The notes: generated by a model from the letters alone, not told the origin. A stretch of 64,000 nucleotides of DNA from Penelope pileata (GCA_013396635.1 WBMW01004867.1:1098373-1162372); one strand, 5' to 3'. Counted from the stretch's first letter, positions 38,653 through 51,010 are shown. Program-made: numbers and translations.

Positions 38653-41600
38653 CCATGGAAATAAATAGGAGCCATTACTTTTGAAGATATTACTTTCAGA
38701 ATGACCTACATAGAATATCCCAAGAAGAATTTTAATAAAACTTGCACTAACTGTAATAAAAATCATCTTTGTAACTGTTACCTGGTAAACTAGTGCTTCT
38801 TGGTTGGCAGGCAGTAATTTGTTAATCCAAAGTGGTCAAACTATTATGAATTATGCAGCTGCACTCTTTCCATGTAACTGTTATTGTAATACCAATTACT
38901 TCATCAATGATACTTAAGATGAGAGAAACAGCCTCTCCCACACAAAATAACTGTGGCTCAAAATGCCTATTGAGAGGCTCAAAACTATAGAGGTTTTTGT
39001 GATTGGGAACAATCACATTTCATACAATTTTTATTAAGAAATGTTTGCAAATGCAAGGTGCTTTGAAACTGACAGTGCCAAGTAGTACCATAACACTAAA
39101 ATTACAGATAAGACAAAAAGCTTTCATAAATCTCTATAAATGCACTCCTAATCATACTCTAAATAAAACTGATGCTTGAAAGGTCCTAACTACAATTGCT
39201 ACATAAAATATATATATAAAAATAACAAAGACATCTGCTGGATGCTTGAAGCATCACTGTCAATGCAAAAGGTATATCTGCTCTACGTGGACGAAGCCTG
39301 CTACCTATAACAAATTCTGAACATTTGAAATAGTAAAAGCAGAGGTGAATTTGGAACTTCAGGCCTTACATACTTCAGAAAGGCTTTGGACAGAGTAAGA
39401 GGCATTAATTAGATCAGTATCTGAAATACCTAATTTGAGCTACAAACAGTCCTATGTAGCAGCATTGTTTCCCGTCTGTACATTTGCAGCAACACTGCAA
39501 TTCTATTTTTGGCCCACATTTGTAGTGCTGGTAGCAGTGAAAACATAAGCTGGCAGAAGCCAGTTCTCCTTAGCTACACCCGAGCTGCAGGGCCACCTCA
39601 GGAAGGACCCACTGCTCCCCACACTCCCACTGCCCTTCTCCAGCAGCATCCTTATCTGAAATCCCAGCCTGCTTCCTAGGGGAGGAAAGACAGGGAGGAC
39701 AGGGGATAGAAAGAGGAAAGAAGAGGGTAGGTATCATCTTTGCACCCCGTTGTGCTGCTGGGAGGCAGCCTTGGAGCTCAGAGCTCCCCCAGTTAAGATG
39801 GACACCCTCTCAGAATGTCAGCTGTCCCCTGATCCCTCATTTAAACGTGTAGTTCCTGTCAAACATCATGTATCGATGAGGGCATAGGTTGACATGCAAC
39901 AAGGTTACAGAACCAAGCCCTGTGGGCAGCTCAGTGTTCTCCTCCTTACTTCTCTCTGTATTGCAGCAGTGATATTGACGGTGATCACGTTGGATATCTT
40001 GCACTGCACTGCATGCAGATACACAAGATGGCAGTTTTCCACCCAGGAAGGTTTTGTGCTCTAAATTTAAATGAGATCCCATTTATAAATAGCAACAGAA
40101 TAATGTGGCTAAATAGTCTCCTTTGCCAGTGTCATAATGATTCCAAATTGCATCAATGGAAGCAGAGAAAATTATCAGCTTTGCCTTAATCCTTTGTATG
40201 TTATGTTGGGGAACTTGTCAATATGACTCTGTTCCCAGCATTTCTATTCCTGTAGCTTGCTGTAAAGAAAAGAAAAGAAAATGTCCCCAGAGAAAAATCA
40301 TGTGAAATGGAAAGGGTTAAGGTAAAAAGTCCAAAGTTGAAGATACTGCTCATGGCAACTGCTGAGAGTGGCTGTGTTTCTTGAAAAAAAAATAAAATAA
40401 AGCAAGAGTAACACAAACAAAAAGTGAAAACTTTTCTATTTTCTATTGGAATTCCCCTACAGTTTAATATCAGTTTCTTTTCTTTAATGGTTGGATACAG
40501 TTTGCTATACAACTTGGTTTCAATGAGTTGCTCAGTAGAAACTGTTGGTCTCCATTATATTGCTGAAGCATACACAGGCATAGTTAAATGCCATGTAAAT
40601 AACAATCCAAAGCACATTTCACCAGATGGTTTTTCAAAGACTTGTGTAGGCATCCAGAAAGCCCACAAAGATAGCATTCATAATGGGCACAGTTACTAAG
40701 CACACCTCTAGAAGCAGTACAAATATGAACAGCAATGCAGAAAAACAGCTAAAAAAGGAATAGGTCTGATTTATCACTGTGCTGCTCGAGTTTCACATGA
40801 CTCTAATTCCAGCAGTTTTCCCAGGAATCATTCCAGTTGAGTTCTGGTGGACAGAGTTAGAGTAGCTTTAGGCAGAGTTACACAGCAATGAATCAGATTC
40901 TCTACCAACTGCTATTACAGACTTCTCCCTGTCTAAAACCAAGAGGAAATATGAGATACTTTTGAGAGTAACTGCAAAATTTTATCTTCTTAACGATCAC
41001 CACATATTAAGAAATAAGAATAAGATGTTTCCCAAGGCAAAAAGAAAGTGGAAAACGTTGATTTCATTACCAAAGTTGTGACGTGGAGTATACATCTGGG
41101 GAGAAAAAGTACAACCTTGCAAAGCAATTGTGCGCATATACTCTGAGAACGTAGCAGTTGATGGTGGATGACGTTGCAGCCCCCCCGGGGAAGTGTTGCA
41201 TTATATTAAAATAACAAAAAAAAATGACCCTTGCATGTAGTCCATAAGCTGTGATGGGCTTGCTCAGGCTTGCTGTGGAGGCTGAAGTAGACATAGGCTC
41301 AGTCTCATTCAGCCAGGAGTCTGCCGGTCTTGTTCGAACAGCGACTCAGGAGGCACTTGGCCCTCCCCTAGCCTCTTGGCAAAACTGAAATACCTAGTTC
41401 TCATGGGCTCATTATCTCTCCTGAGATCATCTTGCTCTTTTCGCTTTTATTATTATTTTTTACTTTACTATGATCAGTATATGTCTAGATGTTACTATAG
41501 AATATATGATAGTTCATTTCAGCTCCACTGCAAGTAGAAATTCTCATTTCTAAAGCACACTGATGAACATGAGTTGTTGCTGAAATGTTGTAAAGGCAAT

Positions 41601-43559
41601 CATCAGTGTTTAAACTGAGAAAATATCATACAAGATTTTTTGTAGGGGGATTTCTGACTTGAAATCAAAGCTAATGTCATAACCTTATATGTAGAGATTC
41701 TGGAAATGAACCACAATCAGATAAAGTAAAATAGATAAGAAAATAAACAATACTGTTAATTTATGCAAAAGCTTTCCCACTTAAACACGGAGTTCTCTCA
41801 ATAAACGTGATTGAAAAGACTTTCTGAAAAAATTTCTTTTTTTTCTGTGTAACAGTATGAAATATTTCTAATGATAGTTAGCAAATATCAAAAAGATTTG
41901 TAATACAAAGACCATATTTAAAGAACAGAAATAGATGTTATAAGGATTTTCAATATTTACTCAGATAAGTGCCAAAGAAAAAAAAAAGGAACATCCACTT
42001 GTATATAATATATTACAATACTACAAGAGAAAACATGTTTTTCTGCTGAGTCCCTGCCTTCTACTATGCTTCAGTCCTCAGGATAATAAGCTGGTATAAA
42101 TTGCATTTTTTAACTTATTCTTAAAATAAAAACATCTCCTGCAGAATTTCTTCTGCAGAATTACAGCATGGTGAATATCTGTCTTAATGGTGAAATGCTG
42201 TTCTCCTGGTTCATCCATAAGATAATCTAAATAAGCAAAAGCAGACGTATGGGCAAGCATACAACACATCATCACCATTTTTGGTCATGCTTTTTTTTTT
42301 TTCAGTGGTTAGCTTGAACGTACAAACCAAGTTGGTAAATAAATAAAAATGCTGAAGACATGCTTACTGCACTAGAACAAATAACACCACGGAAATCCCA
42401 AAAGAAATGCGTGGAAGGCCAGCAAAACTTTTTTTTTCTTTTCCTATTATTTTTTTTTTTTTGTCTATATCACGATATATATGACACTATCCTGAGAAAC
42501 TAAAACGAGTAATAGTTTCAAAGCCTACCTTCAACAGCAGTAGTGAGAATTGTTACACGGGCTTAAAGTCCCAGGTACTTAGGTAGATTTCAGAAGGACT
42601 TGCATCATCTTTGTTAAAGCCTGCACTGTTACTAACATTTGACATAACTAGTGAAAAAAAAAACTATTAGTGATGTTTCTTAAGGCCACTGGTGTTAGTT
42701 TACAAGTCTTGTATGTGTGTAAGAACAGAAAGAAAAGGCTAAATTAAAAACAAATGAACAAACAAAAAGATCTATTACCTTTGGTCACTGAGAGAAACAA
42801 CAGAACACAGCTGTTTTTTCCTTTTTGAAGTCAAAATAATTATTAGCATCTCACTCAGCACTCAGGTGCTTGAGAGATAGTAGATAGCATTAGGAAGTAT
42901 TATAAGAGTGATTAAATAAACAACTCCCTAACTCCATACATGGGCTTCAAAGTGTAAGATTAAGTAGTGGTAGAGTTGGCCTTTGTTATGGTCAGTTACT
43001 GGTGTATGAGGTATCCAATTAGTTTTCAACATGACACAGCCATGCCAGTGGACAATGTAAATGTACTCAGTGAGTATCATAGTGAAGAGCTGCCAGAAGG
43101 AAAAATAATGTTGAAAGATAGAAAAGTGTGATGATCTCAAAGTCAAAGGAAGTAAGCTTCTGACTACAAAGACAACAAATGAGACTCAGAAAAAGAGCTG
43201 TAATATAATCACCCTTTCAGCTGGGTTTATTGGGGTAAGAAAATGGTAAAGGTGTGTAAATGAAATGGGAGACCATAGAGAGTAGGGTGAAGAAGGGTAG
43301 AGAAATCTAGATAGACTAAATAATGTCAACCTTAAGAAAAGAGTAATACTGTTAATAGGGGTTCAGAGGAATAAACTCTGGGTGGGTAAATGAGGCAGGC
43401 TACCTGATCAAGTTGTTCTTCAGAGGGTTGTCAGGACTGCCATCCTCACCTGCCTAAGCTAAAAAATCACATTTAAAGGCCCAGCTGTAGCCACATGCAT
43501 TCAGAACATTACTTTTATAATGAGTTAGAAGTGTGGTAAAAAATCAAACTTTCAAAGGA

Positions 43560-43661
43560 GTGCTGTGTTTTGTGGGTTTTTGTTTATTTCTTTTGCCTGT
43601 TTGTTTTCTTTTTCTGTGGTTCTCTTTTGTTGTTTTGTTTTTGTTTTCTGAAATTAAGCCT
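43560..43661 (+). repeat. T-rich low-complexity tract
   Basis: About 100 bases of T with interspersed G (TTTTGTTGTTTTGTTTTTG and similar). Simple-sequence DNA. On the minus strand it would be A-rich, but no retroelement body was seen next to it. Confidence 0.75.
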
Positions 43662-44988
43662 TAACCGGTAAAAAGTAAAATATTTCTTTCTGAAAGTCAC
43701 AATGAACTGCTGTTTCTTTTCTTCAGTTTCTTGATTGGAGCTTCTATTTCATTTATCATTTATTTGGTATCTCACTGTCTAGACAATATGTAGATGAGAA
43801 GGGTGGAAAGTAGACAACTGCTAGGTACCTTCAAATTAACTAAACTAATATACGTATATATATATAGCACCTGAGGAGTAGCATGGATCAGAGGTTCACA
43901 ACACATTTATTAGATATACAGCTGTATGTTTTTTAAAGTGATAGCATATGGTATTGGTCTAAGAGCATATTGTCATTGCAAAAATTAAAAATATATTCAG
44001 GTCATAGTTAAATTACAATCTGTTTTCAAGCAGTTTCTATGTTAAATTTGGTCTAAATTTAATAGTTTGCTTATGTTTAAGTTTGTTTACTTTTAAAACG
44101 ATCAAGGTAAGAACAAAATCTAGACTGCAAATATCCTTTTCGTACTGTTTTACATCACCCTTTACATCATCTTGTTTCATTATCCTCAGAGTAGTACTGA
44201 ATTTGCTATACAATACAAGGTAGGACTTATTAATCGAAGATATCAACTATTCTTAAAAGCAAAACCTATAAACTCTCAATTTATTATCATTCTAACCTAC
44301 ACGCAATTTATCAAGTACAGTGATATTTTTTTCAACAAAGACGAGGAGTAATATTTGCATACCTAAAGCTGACTTGGCATACACAATTGTATTGACATAA
44401 ACCTCAATGCTGTTGTCTTTGTGCAAAGGGCACAAACATTTCCAAGTGATAGCACAGATTGTTAAGAAGGAACATTTTGTATCTTCCCATCTTTCAGATC
44501 ATTGGAGCCCTTTATTTTGTCCTTTTGAAGTAAATATTTTTGCCTTCCAGTCCACTTCAAGAAATAGTATAATCCATTCAATGTCTAGGTCACAGAAGGG
44601 TTAAAGAGAACTAAGTGCATGTTTCTCATCTACCGTCAGTGCAGCTTGTGCCCCTATACTAAAGCCCTTAATGTACTGGCAAGTTCATATCTTCATATCT
44701 AAAAATGGGACCAGTCAGGGTTAAGGGTTTCTATGTACTTTGATAAAGTACTGTTTGTTCACCAAGCTGGGTAGATAGATGTTGTTTATTAAACAAATTT
44801 AGTGCAAGAATAAATAGGTTACATCATAACTGAACGTGTACTTCTCGTTCTTTGAAAATGGCACCTTACATTGAAAGAAAATAATTTTTTTTCTGTGCTT
44901 AAAATATGAAAATTAACAAGCTGCTGGCTACCAAAGTCAGGAATTACATTCTCCTTATTTTCTGTAAGGGTTTGATAGTGCTGGGCAG

Positions 44989-45070
44989 TGTGTGTGTGTG
45001 TTGGCTTTCTTTGATTGTTGTTGTTTGATTTCGGTTTGGATTTTTTTTGGGGGGGGGAGAGGGGAGGTTT
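44989..45070 (+). repeat. (TG)n then T/G-rich tract with a G9 run
   Basis: A (TG)6-like microsatellite is followed by TTG repeats, then eight T, nine G, AGAGGGGAGG and more T. Simple sequence with local G-tracts that could fold, though this is not shown. Confidence 0.8.
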
Positions 45071-45639
45071 TTTGTTTTTTAAATGATTCCATGATCTAAA
45101 TTATATTTCAAATTCATGTATTTCTGCTAATGCTTGTCTGTAAGGTTTTTGTTTGTTTTGGGGGAGGTGGCTTTTTTTCAAGTTTATAAGAAAGGAATAA
45201 TTTGGCCAATTTCAATAGCAAATTTCATTTTTCAATACAACACACACTCAATCCTGACTGCTAGCACTCTTCTGAGTTACTGGCTTTTTTGGTAGATGCA
45301 TATGGGAAAACAACTTTTTTTCCTCAGATTTTAATCCAAAATTTGATAAAAATATGAGGTACCAAGGAATCCAATCCTCATTTCTTAATTTCAATGTTCA
45401 TTCATGTTTAAGCATCATGTTGAAAGTATATAGGTTGGGTAGAGGGGGAAACATTTCAGTCATGTTGCTAGATACATGTGATTATGCATATGACAAACCG
45501 TAAACAGTTTCAAAGCCATCTTCAATGTGAATTCATGAATACAATCCTTTCATAGAACAGAAGCCACCTGTAGATCCAAAGGAAGACAAAGCAAAACAAA
45601 ACAACTTTTATAGAGGAAGAATGAAGATAACAATGTAAT

Positions 45640-46200
45640 CTCGTACTTCGTGTGATACCTTCTGTGCCTAGTCACAGGATACCTTATAACCGTAGCCTTT
45701 TAAAGGAAGAAAGAGGCATTCTATCTTTAACAGGGACAGAACGGAGCGCAAACTCCACAAGGAATGAGCTCTGTGTAATGGTGTGCTTCCCCTCTGCTCC
45801 CAACATCCTCCTTAAGCCTGGCCATTATGCCTGAGGTGTTGCTCATGCGGACAATAAGGTGCCAATTACCTTGGTCAGGACTGATAACAATCAAGGCATT
45901 GCCAAGACAGATAATGACCACACTACCGTCTCAAACTGGATGCTCAAAGAACTGATAGCAGACACATGGTTCAACAGGTACCAATTGGACATGCGCTGGA
46001 TACTATGAGTCAATCATCTTACCTCATAAATAGTGAGCAGCCCAAGTGGCTGCATGACAGGATCTTGCTTTGAGTAGGGACACCTCTCAAGGTTACACCT
46101 GCACAGAGATCCCTTACACCTTGACATCAAGACACCTTGCTGATACAGATCCTCACTAAGTGACCAATAAAGTTTTGTTAACTTCACTAAATTATATCTT
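45640..46200 (+). mobile_element. Probable old LTR (module A), boundaries unresolved
   Basis: The 3' half has the layout of a retroviral LTR: a TATA-like CATAAATAG at 46024-46032, and an AATAAA at 46166-46171 about 140 bases later, followed by AGTTTTGTTAACTTCAC. The upstream part (GGTGCCAATTACC, GGTACCAATTGGAC) would be U3. A second, diverged copy of the 3' half lies downstream at 46335-46475 in the same order and orientation, which supports a repetitive origin. I could not find matching terminal duplications, so the ends are approximate and the family is not named. Confidence 0.45.
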
Positions 46201-46334
46201 AGGCTGTGCACATCTAAACCCTTAGACATAAACTATTGACCAAGTCTGAGAATAGAAGTGGATCCAACCACACCGAGGCTCCTTGCCTCTGTGATTCAAG
46301 GAGTTTAGAAAGCAAGGGGGTCCACTCTAAACCT

Positions 46335-46475
46335 CATGATTCAACGGGGGCACCTCCTGGATAAGCATGTTTAAACCTAGCCTCTATGATGTAAATAGTC
46401 AAGTATACCTTGCCATCTTGAATCTTGTTGTTTTATTCATGAATGAGTTTTGTTAAATCACTACATTCTATCAAT
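46335..46475 (+). mobile_element. Diverged second LTR-like module (module B)
   Basis: Collinear with 45965-46198. Matching words in order are CATGATTCAAC (A: CATGGTTCAAC), CTGGATAA (CTGGATAC), TAAATAGT (TAAATAGT), ACCTTGCC (ACCTTGCT) and AGTTTTGTTAAATCACTA (AGTTTTGTTAACTTCACTA). Module B lacks about 90 bases present in A between TAAATAGT and ACCTTGC. It could be a related but older LTR insertion or a divergent tandem duplicate. No duplication of target bases was seen. Confidence 0.4.
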
Positions 46476-46479
46476 AAAT

Positions 46480-47144
46480 ATATTCTTCCTTCTCTCTTAC
46501 GAGTGTAGTGTCTATCTGCAACACTCCATCAGACTTTTCTACCTCTATAGTCTTTCTCTCTTCCCTCAAAGGCAAGTGGGAGATTGTCAGAGACTGTCTG
46601 TTGAACATTCTTGTAATAGTTTTCTCCAACAACATTGCTACATCATTCTTGTGACTAGCAGTTTTGAACAGCCAGCCTCATCATGGATTAGCCAGTGCTA
46701 AGCATAGTGAATGATATTAATTTTGATACATGCCACTGCTTCACACCCATCTGCATTATCAAAAGCTTTTTTATTCTATCCATTTTTTTTTAAATTCTGT
46801 AGCTGATACAATAATAAGTCACCTGCTTAGTACCAACTTCCCTATTCATTTGGAAATCCTAAATCAAACAGAGCTAACTGGCAGACTTAGGCCACCATAA
46901 AACAGAATGTTCTGGTACATTGGGGCATGCATTGCAGTTTCTTCCTCCCACAGAGGCCAGTAGGACTCCTGGGGATCCTACAGGCCAAACCTGCAAGGAA
47001 TAATCTCTGGTGAGTTATAACCAATATTCCAGTTGCAAGTGGGAAGAAGGTGTGGAATAATTTGAGACTTCCAGAATTACATGCTTGTTATCAATAAGAG
47101 ACAGAAGTCAACCCATTTAGCTGACCAAAACATGGTTAAATAAA
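46480..47144. other. Unique non-coding stretch
   Basis: No gene or repeat was recognised. A T-rich patch lies near 46770-46800. Confidence 0.55.
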
Positions 47145-47372
47145 CTGGCACACAGAAAGCTCCATCTGAACATGAGAAAAAACTTCTTTACTTTGAGCAT
47201 TACAGAGCACTGTAACAGGTTGCCCAGAGAGGTTGTGCAGTCTCCTTCTGTGGAGATACTCAAAACCCACCTGGATGCTTTCCTGTGCAACCTATTTTAG
47301 AAAACCTGCTTTAGCAAGGGAGTTGAACTCAATGATCTCCAGAGATCCCTTCCAACCCCTTTAATTCTGTGT
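47145..47372 (+). mobile_element. Short, old CR1 3' fragment
   Basis: About 230 bp of a CR1 tail. CATCTGAACATGAGAAAAAA and CTTCTTTACTTTGAGC lead into GGTTGCCCAGAGAGGTTGTG, then GATCCCTTCCAACCCC and a single ATTCTGTG. Substitutions have opened stops in the ORF2 frame. It is 5'-truncated with no visible target duplication. Confidence 0.88.
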
Positions 47373-48249
47373 AAATCCAGGTTATGCTCCTTGTCAAATC
47401 TGGCAGTTCTGACAAGAGAACAGGAAACATTGCCTTACAATTTCTGGTCTGTTAGGAACATCTGAAAACCAGCACACCACAGAGAATATTTGCTAAGAAA
47501 AAAACGAAGATGTTTGTGATGGTGAGTAACAAAAAGCTGACATGGATTCCATACGTGGGAAATGAAGTACAATTCATTAAGTCTATACGATTGCTCAACC
47601 TTGATGAATCTGAATGAGGAAACTGAATAGAGACAAGGCAGAAAACACAATGAAATTTAATTTTGCATTGTCAACACTCATGACCAGAGCCTTTGTTGGA
47701 CTCACTATAGGACAACTAATCAATATACAACCCCCTTTCCAGATTCACTGAAGAAAACCTTCTCACTGCAAAACATAAAGTAAACCCAAGGGGTTACTTT
47801 GGGGCCTCTTTACTTGTTGTAGATTCCATTACCAAGGGTTTTTTTTTCTGTTAAAAAAAGCACCAGAATGTAACTTCCTAACAATTTTAGTGACTTGACA
47901 GACTTACTCATCTCCTAACTCTTTGAGTGAGAAATGCAATTGTAATCCTCCTGATACAGCTGAAAAAGTATCCACAAACCACTTCAGTTCCACTTAGCTT
48001 TTGCCAGAAGTAAAGAGTATCCAGTACAGAAAAATTCTGGTCACTGCTGCTGACCATGACTACTTCTCCTGCAGAAAGCAGCTGCCATGGACTCTTGGGA
48101 GCTTAGCAGATTAGCGCAACTAAATGCTTTGCAATATGAGTAGGTTGCAAAGCTGCTGCAAAACTAAAGCACCCTGAGAAAACAAAATTTCAAAATTTCA
48201 CTGATACATGATATAGTTGTATACATGCAACTATGTCTGCAAAGTGAAC

Positions 48250-48287
<38 letters not shown>

Positions 48288-48780
48288 TGTTTGGACTATA
48301 TGAAGCATGCTTTCCCATGAAACTGGACAAGGTAGAAAACAGCATGGACATAAAACAGTACAGAGACACCACAATGAGTACTGGATAGAAGAGTCCACCT
48401 ACCATGTGAGTATCCAGGCGAGCACTGATTCCCCTTTGATTGGCTCCTCCCTGTGACTTTGTGCATGTTAATACACATTTTGATGTCCCCAAGTATTGTT
48501 TAGCACAACAGAAGTACTAGCAATTATCAGATTTTTTCCAAGTTTGATTACTAAAACCAGAAACGAAGTCAGCCCTGTTCTCTTGTGCAAGCAGCACAAG
48601 GCGTCATTTTCTATGCAACAGATTGATGGAGAATGCAGGCAACTCAACAGCCAAGGCTATGAGAGCAAGAACATGAGAGCCTGAGCAGAGCAGAAATAGA
48701 AATTGTATCATTATCACATATAGTGAACAAGAACACTTGAATACCAGAATGGTAGAAAGGTCATAACCTGTGTATGCCAA
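47373..48780. other. Unique non-coding stretch
   Basis: Nothing recognised except the A42 homopolymer at 48254-48295. Confidence 0.55.
48254..48295 (+). repeat. Poly(A) homopolymer, 42 bases
   Basis: A perfect run of 42 A, the longest homopolymer in the window. There is no AATAAA in the preceding 50 bases and no recognisable retrocopy upstream. It probably arose by slippage or from an unrecognised retroinsertion, and its exact length is prone to assembly error. Confidence 0.9.
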
Positions 48781-51010
48781 AGCAGGACAGGGAAGGGGTT
48801 TTCAAGCCCAGTGGTGAATATTGCCAGGGCTCTTGAAGGAGGCTACAATGTCTTCTACAAATGGAGCATGGGTAGAACAGCAGGGCCCTGACCTCTGGAC
48901 ATCTGAAGCCTTAAAACATCTTTTAAGTAAATTTGTATGATGTTTTGAGGGCATTAGAAAGAGTGGATTGCTTATGGGACAGGAGGAGTTAATGGGGAGG
49001 GCAGCCTGAGCTGAAGGAATGTTGGGCAGCAGGCAGCAGCGCGTGAGAGCGTGTGAAGATAACAGCAGAGCATTAGGGGAAGACAGGTGCTGTGGAGATC
49101 TCGCTGTGGGGTACAACGCCAAGGAATGTACCTTGGTTGCAGAGGGGAAAAACAGCTGTGCTAAGAGAGGATGGTGTGAGTGGAAGAAGAGATCAAGAAA
49201 TGAAGTTTTGGATGTAAATCAATGGGAGGGAAAAAAGAGCCAACCATGAGTTTGATCAGGCTAGGGCAGCTGTTACAGCGGTGTTGGAGAAAACACAGAA
49301 GGGGAGGCAGGAGGCTATGAAGCAGGACTCTCATAAGAATATAACTGAGAAGTTAAATAGAAGCGACTGCAGTTCAAATAAGATGATGACTAGCATAATG
49401 TGATCCTGAGGACTGGCACAGAGACACTGCGATGGTCCTGGGATGATCCCAATTCACTGAGCTTACTCCTTGTGAGAGTAAATTGCCCACAGTCGAGCAC
49501 TTGCACTGGAGTCCGTATGACCCTTTGCATAATGAGGGACAGGGATACAAACAAGGCAATCTGTAGTGGTGAGAACAGCAGAGCAGGGAAAAGCACAAGC
49601 AAGAAAAGCTACCAAGACCATGACCACCGAAATAGAACCAGCTACTACCCAGATTTGAGCTTTAGCGAAACAATTGGGACTTTTGAAAAGTAGTACCCAC
49701 ACAGGGAGGCTGGTAGCTTAGAAAGCACGGCTTGGTTTCAATAATACTAAATCAAAGCTGCATGGCTAAGGCAGTCTGTGCAGCCACTGAATGGACCATG
49801 TGTAAAGCTAAACTCCTAGAAATGGCAGCCATAGGGAGTTACAGTGGTTGCAGCCAGTGTTGAAATCTATTACGGCAGCTGGTTTGGTGTTTGCAGGGCT
49901 TCATCTGGAAGAACAAAAACCAAATGGGTCCGGAGTAACATACTATTAGAAAGCAGTTACTGTCTGTAGTTGTTAAAGTGGTGATGGAGGGAGGTGGAGT
50001 CTGTAGTTACGATGAGCTGATATTCAAAACTGTAACACTGGAGGATTTGGATTCCCTTGTCCACTGCAAGTGACTACAGGACCTCTGAACCCTGCTGAAT
50101 GCAAACCAGGTAGATTGGGAAGGGCAGGCTGGGAGGGATGGTAAGATTGGAAGAAGGAGAGTTTAAGGAAGCCAAACAAAAATTAATACAGACAATAGTA
50201 AAATAAATACACACAGCTATTATGCAGGATGAGTCATGAGGATGGAGTTTGAATTAGAACAATAACAGGGTTTGGAAAAAAATGGAGAGCCTGAGAAAAG
50301 ATCCAGCCAATGGAATAAGAAACCACTTACTGCCTTTATGCATAGATTGGTAAAAGTGAAGGAGAGGATCCTGAGAGTCAGGCGGTGACACCAGTACTGG
50401 TGATCTCTTGCAACATGAAAACAACACCTTCAGCCCCATGGGCTTGTGTTGGACTTTAACATCACGCACGTCCACCCCCTCTGGGACACATTATTAAGTT
50501 AAGGTACAATCAGGCAGGGGATACCATTAGTACAAATTATCAGCTGGAATAGCTGTAAATGTAATTGGAAGTCCTATCTTATTAATAGTCTGATGCTGTT
50601 AATGTTTTGAGGCACACTGGGCGCCCAGGGGATGCACCGTATCAGCAAGTTTGCAGAGCAGGGTAGTAGAATTTTTTTCAGCAACACGGGAAAAATAGCA
50701 TTTTAGGAAATGGTCTCCAATTAGGAAATGGCCTGATTCCATATCCTTCTAACAATTTTTTATATGGGAGTAACAGAGAAATAGAAAGCTCATAGAAATC
50801 TTGGTTACAACCACAGCAAAGCCCCAGAAATACTTGAAATGCCACACAGTGAGGAAAAAGAGAAGTTTCTACACAAGTGTGTTCAAGATAAGTTAAAGTG
50901 GGGGAAGATTAATATACTTGTATTAACTACCAGATCTGATCGAAAATCCACAGGAACATTATGAACATCCAAGTGAGGCCACAGAAAGACTGTGACCCAC
51001 TATTAACCCT
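48781..51010 (+). other. Purine-rich, gene-less block of unknown origin
   Basis: The plus strand is visibly enriched in G and A over about 2.2 kb (for example GGAGGCAGGAGG, GGAAGACAGG, GAAGGAGAG), unlike the flanking AT-rich DNA with balanced strands. No open frame exceeds about 105 codons and I see no conserved retroviral or LINE protein motif. Strand asymmetry of this kind is common in decayed retroviral interiors and in transcribed non-coding exons, but neither is demonstrated. No paired LTRs were found around it. Confidence 0.35.

Larger units (their letters stand above)
37593..38706 (+). mobile_element. Mariner DNA transposon (Galluhop-like), deleted and interrupted by an LTR
   Basis: The left inverted repeat AGGGCCGATCTGAAAGTAAT starts at 37593. 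The right end, ATTACTTTCAGAATGACC, finishes at 38706. Both are flanked by TA (37591-37592 and 38707-38708), the mariner target. The body carries an N-terminal transposase remnant and a 3' segment (GAAAATGCATAGCTAATGG onward) typical of the avian Galluhop mariner. Without the LTR it is about 565 bp, against roughly 1.2-1.3 kb for a full element, so the catalytic core has been deleted. An ERVL-like solo LTR (38108-38652) sits in its last 60 bp. Removing the LTR and one CCATG copy rejoins a continuous mariner 3' end. Confidence 0.9.
38709..45600. other. Unique non-coding stretch with simple-sequence patches
   Basis: No gene or dated transposon was recognised in about 6.9 kb. A GC-richer but CpG-poor patch lies at 39580-39840. 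T-rich tracts occur at 42290-42470 and 43560-43660. A (TG)n word at 44989-45000 precedes a T8-G9 tract at 45041-45070. A short TATATATATA word lies near 43853. Open frames are all under about 105 codons and unremarkable. Confidence 0.55.

Noticed and set aside
50611..50635. GGGCGCCCAGGGG, loosely like a retroviral tRNA primer-binding site starting TGGCGCCC.
   Set aside because: It matches only part of such a site, and no LTR with TG...CA ends or target duplication could be placed immediately upstream.
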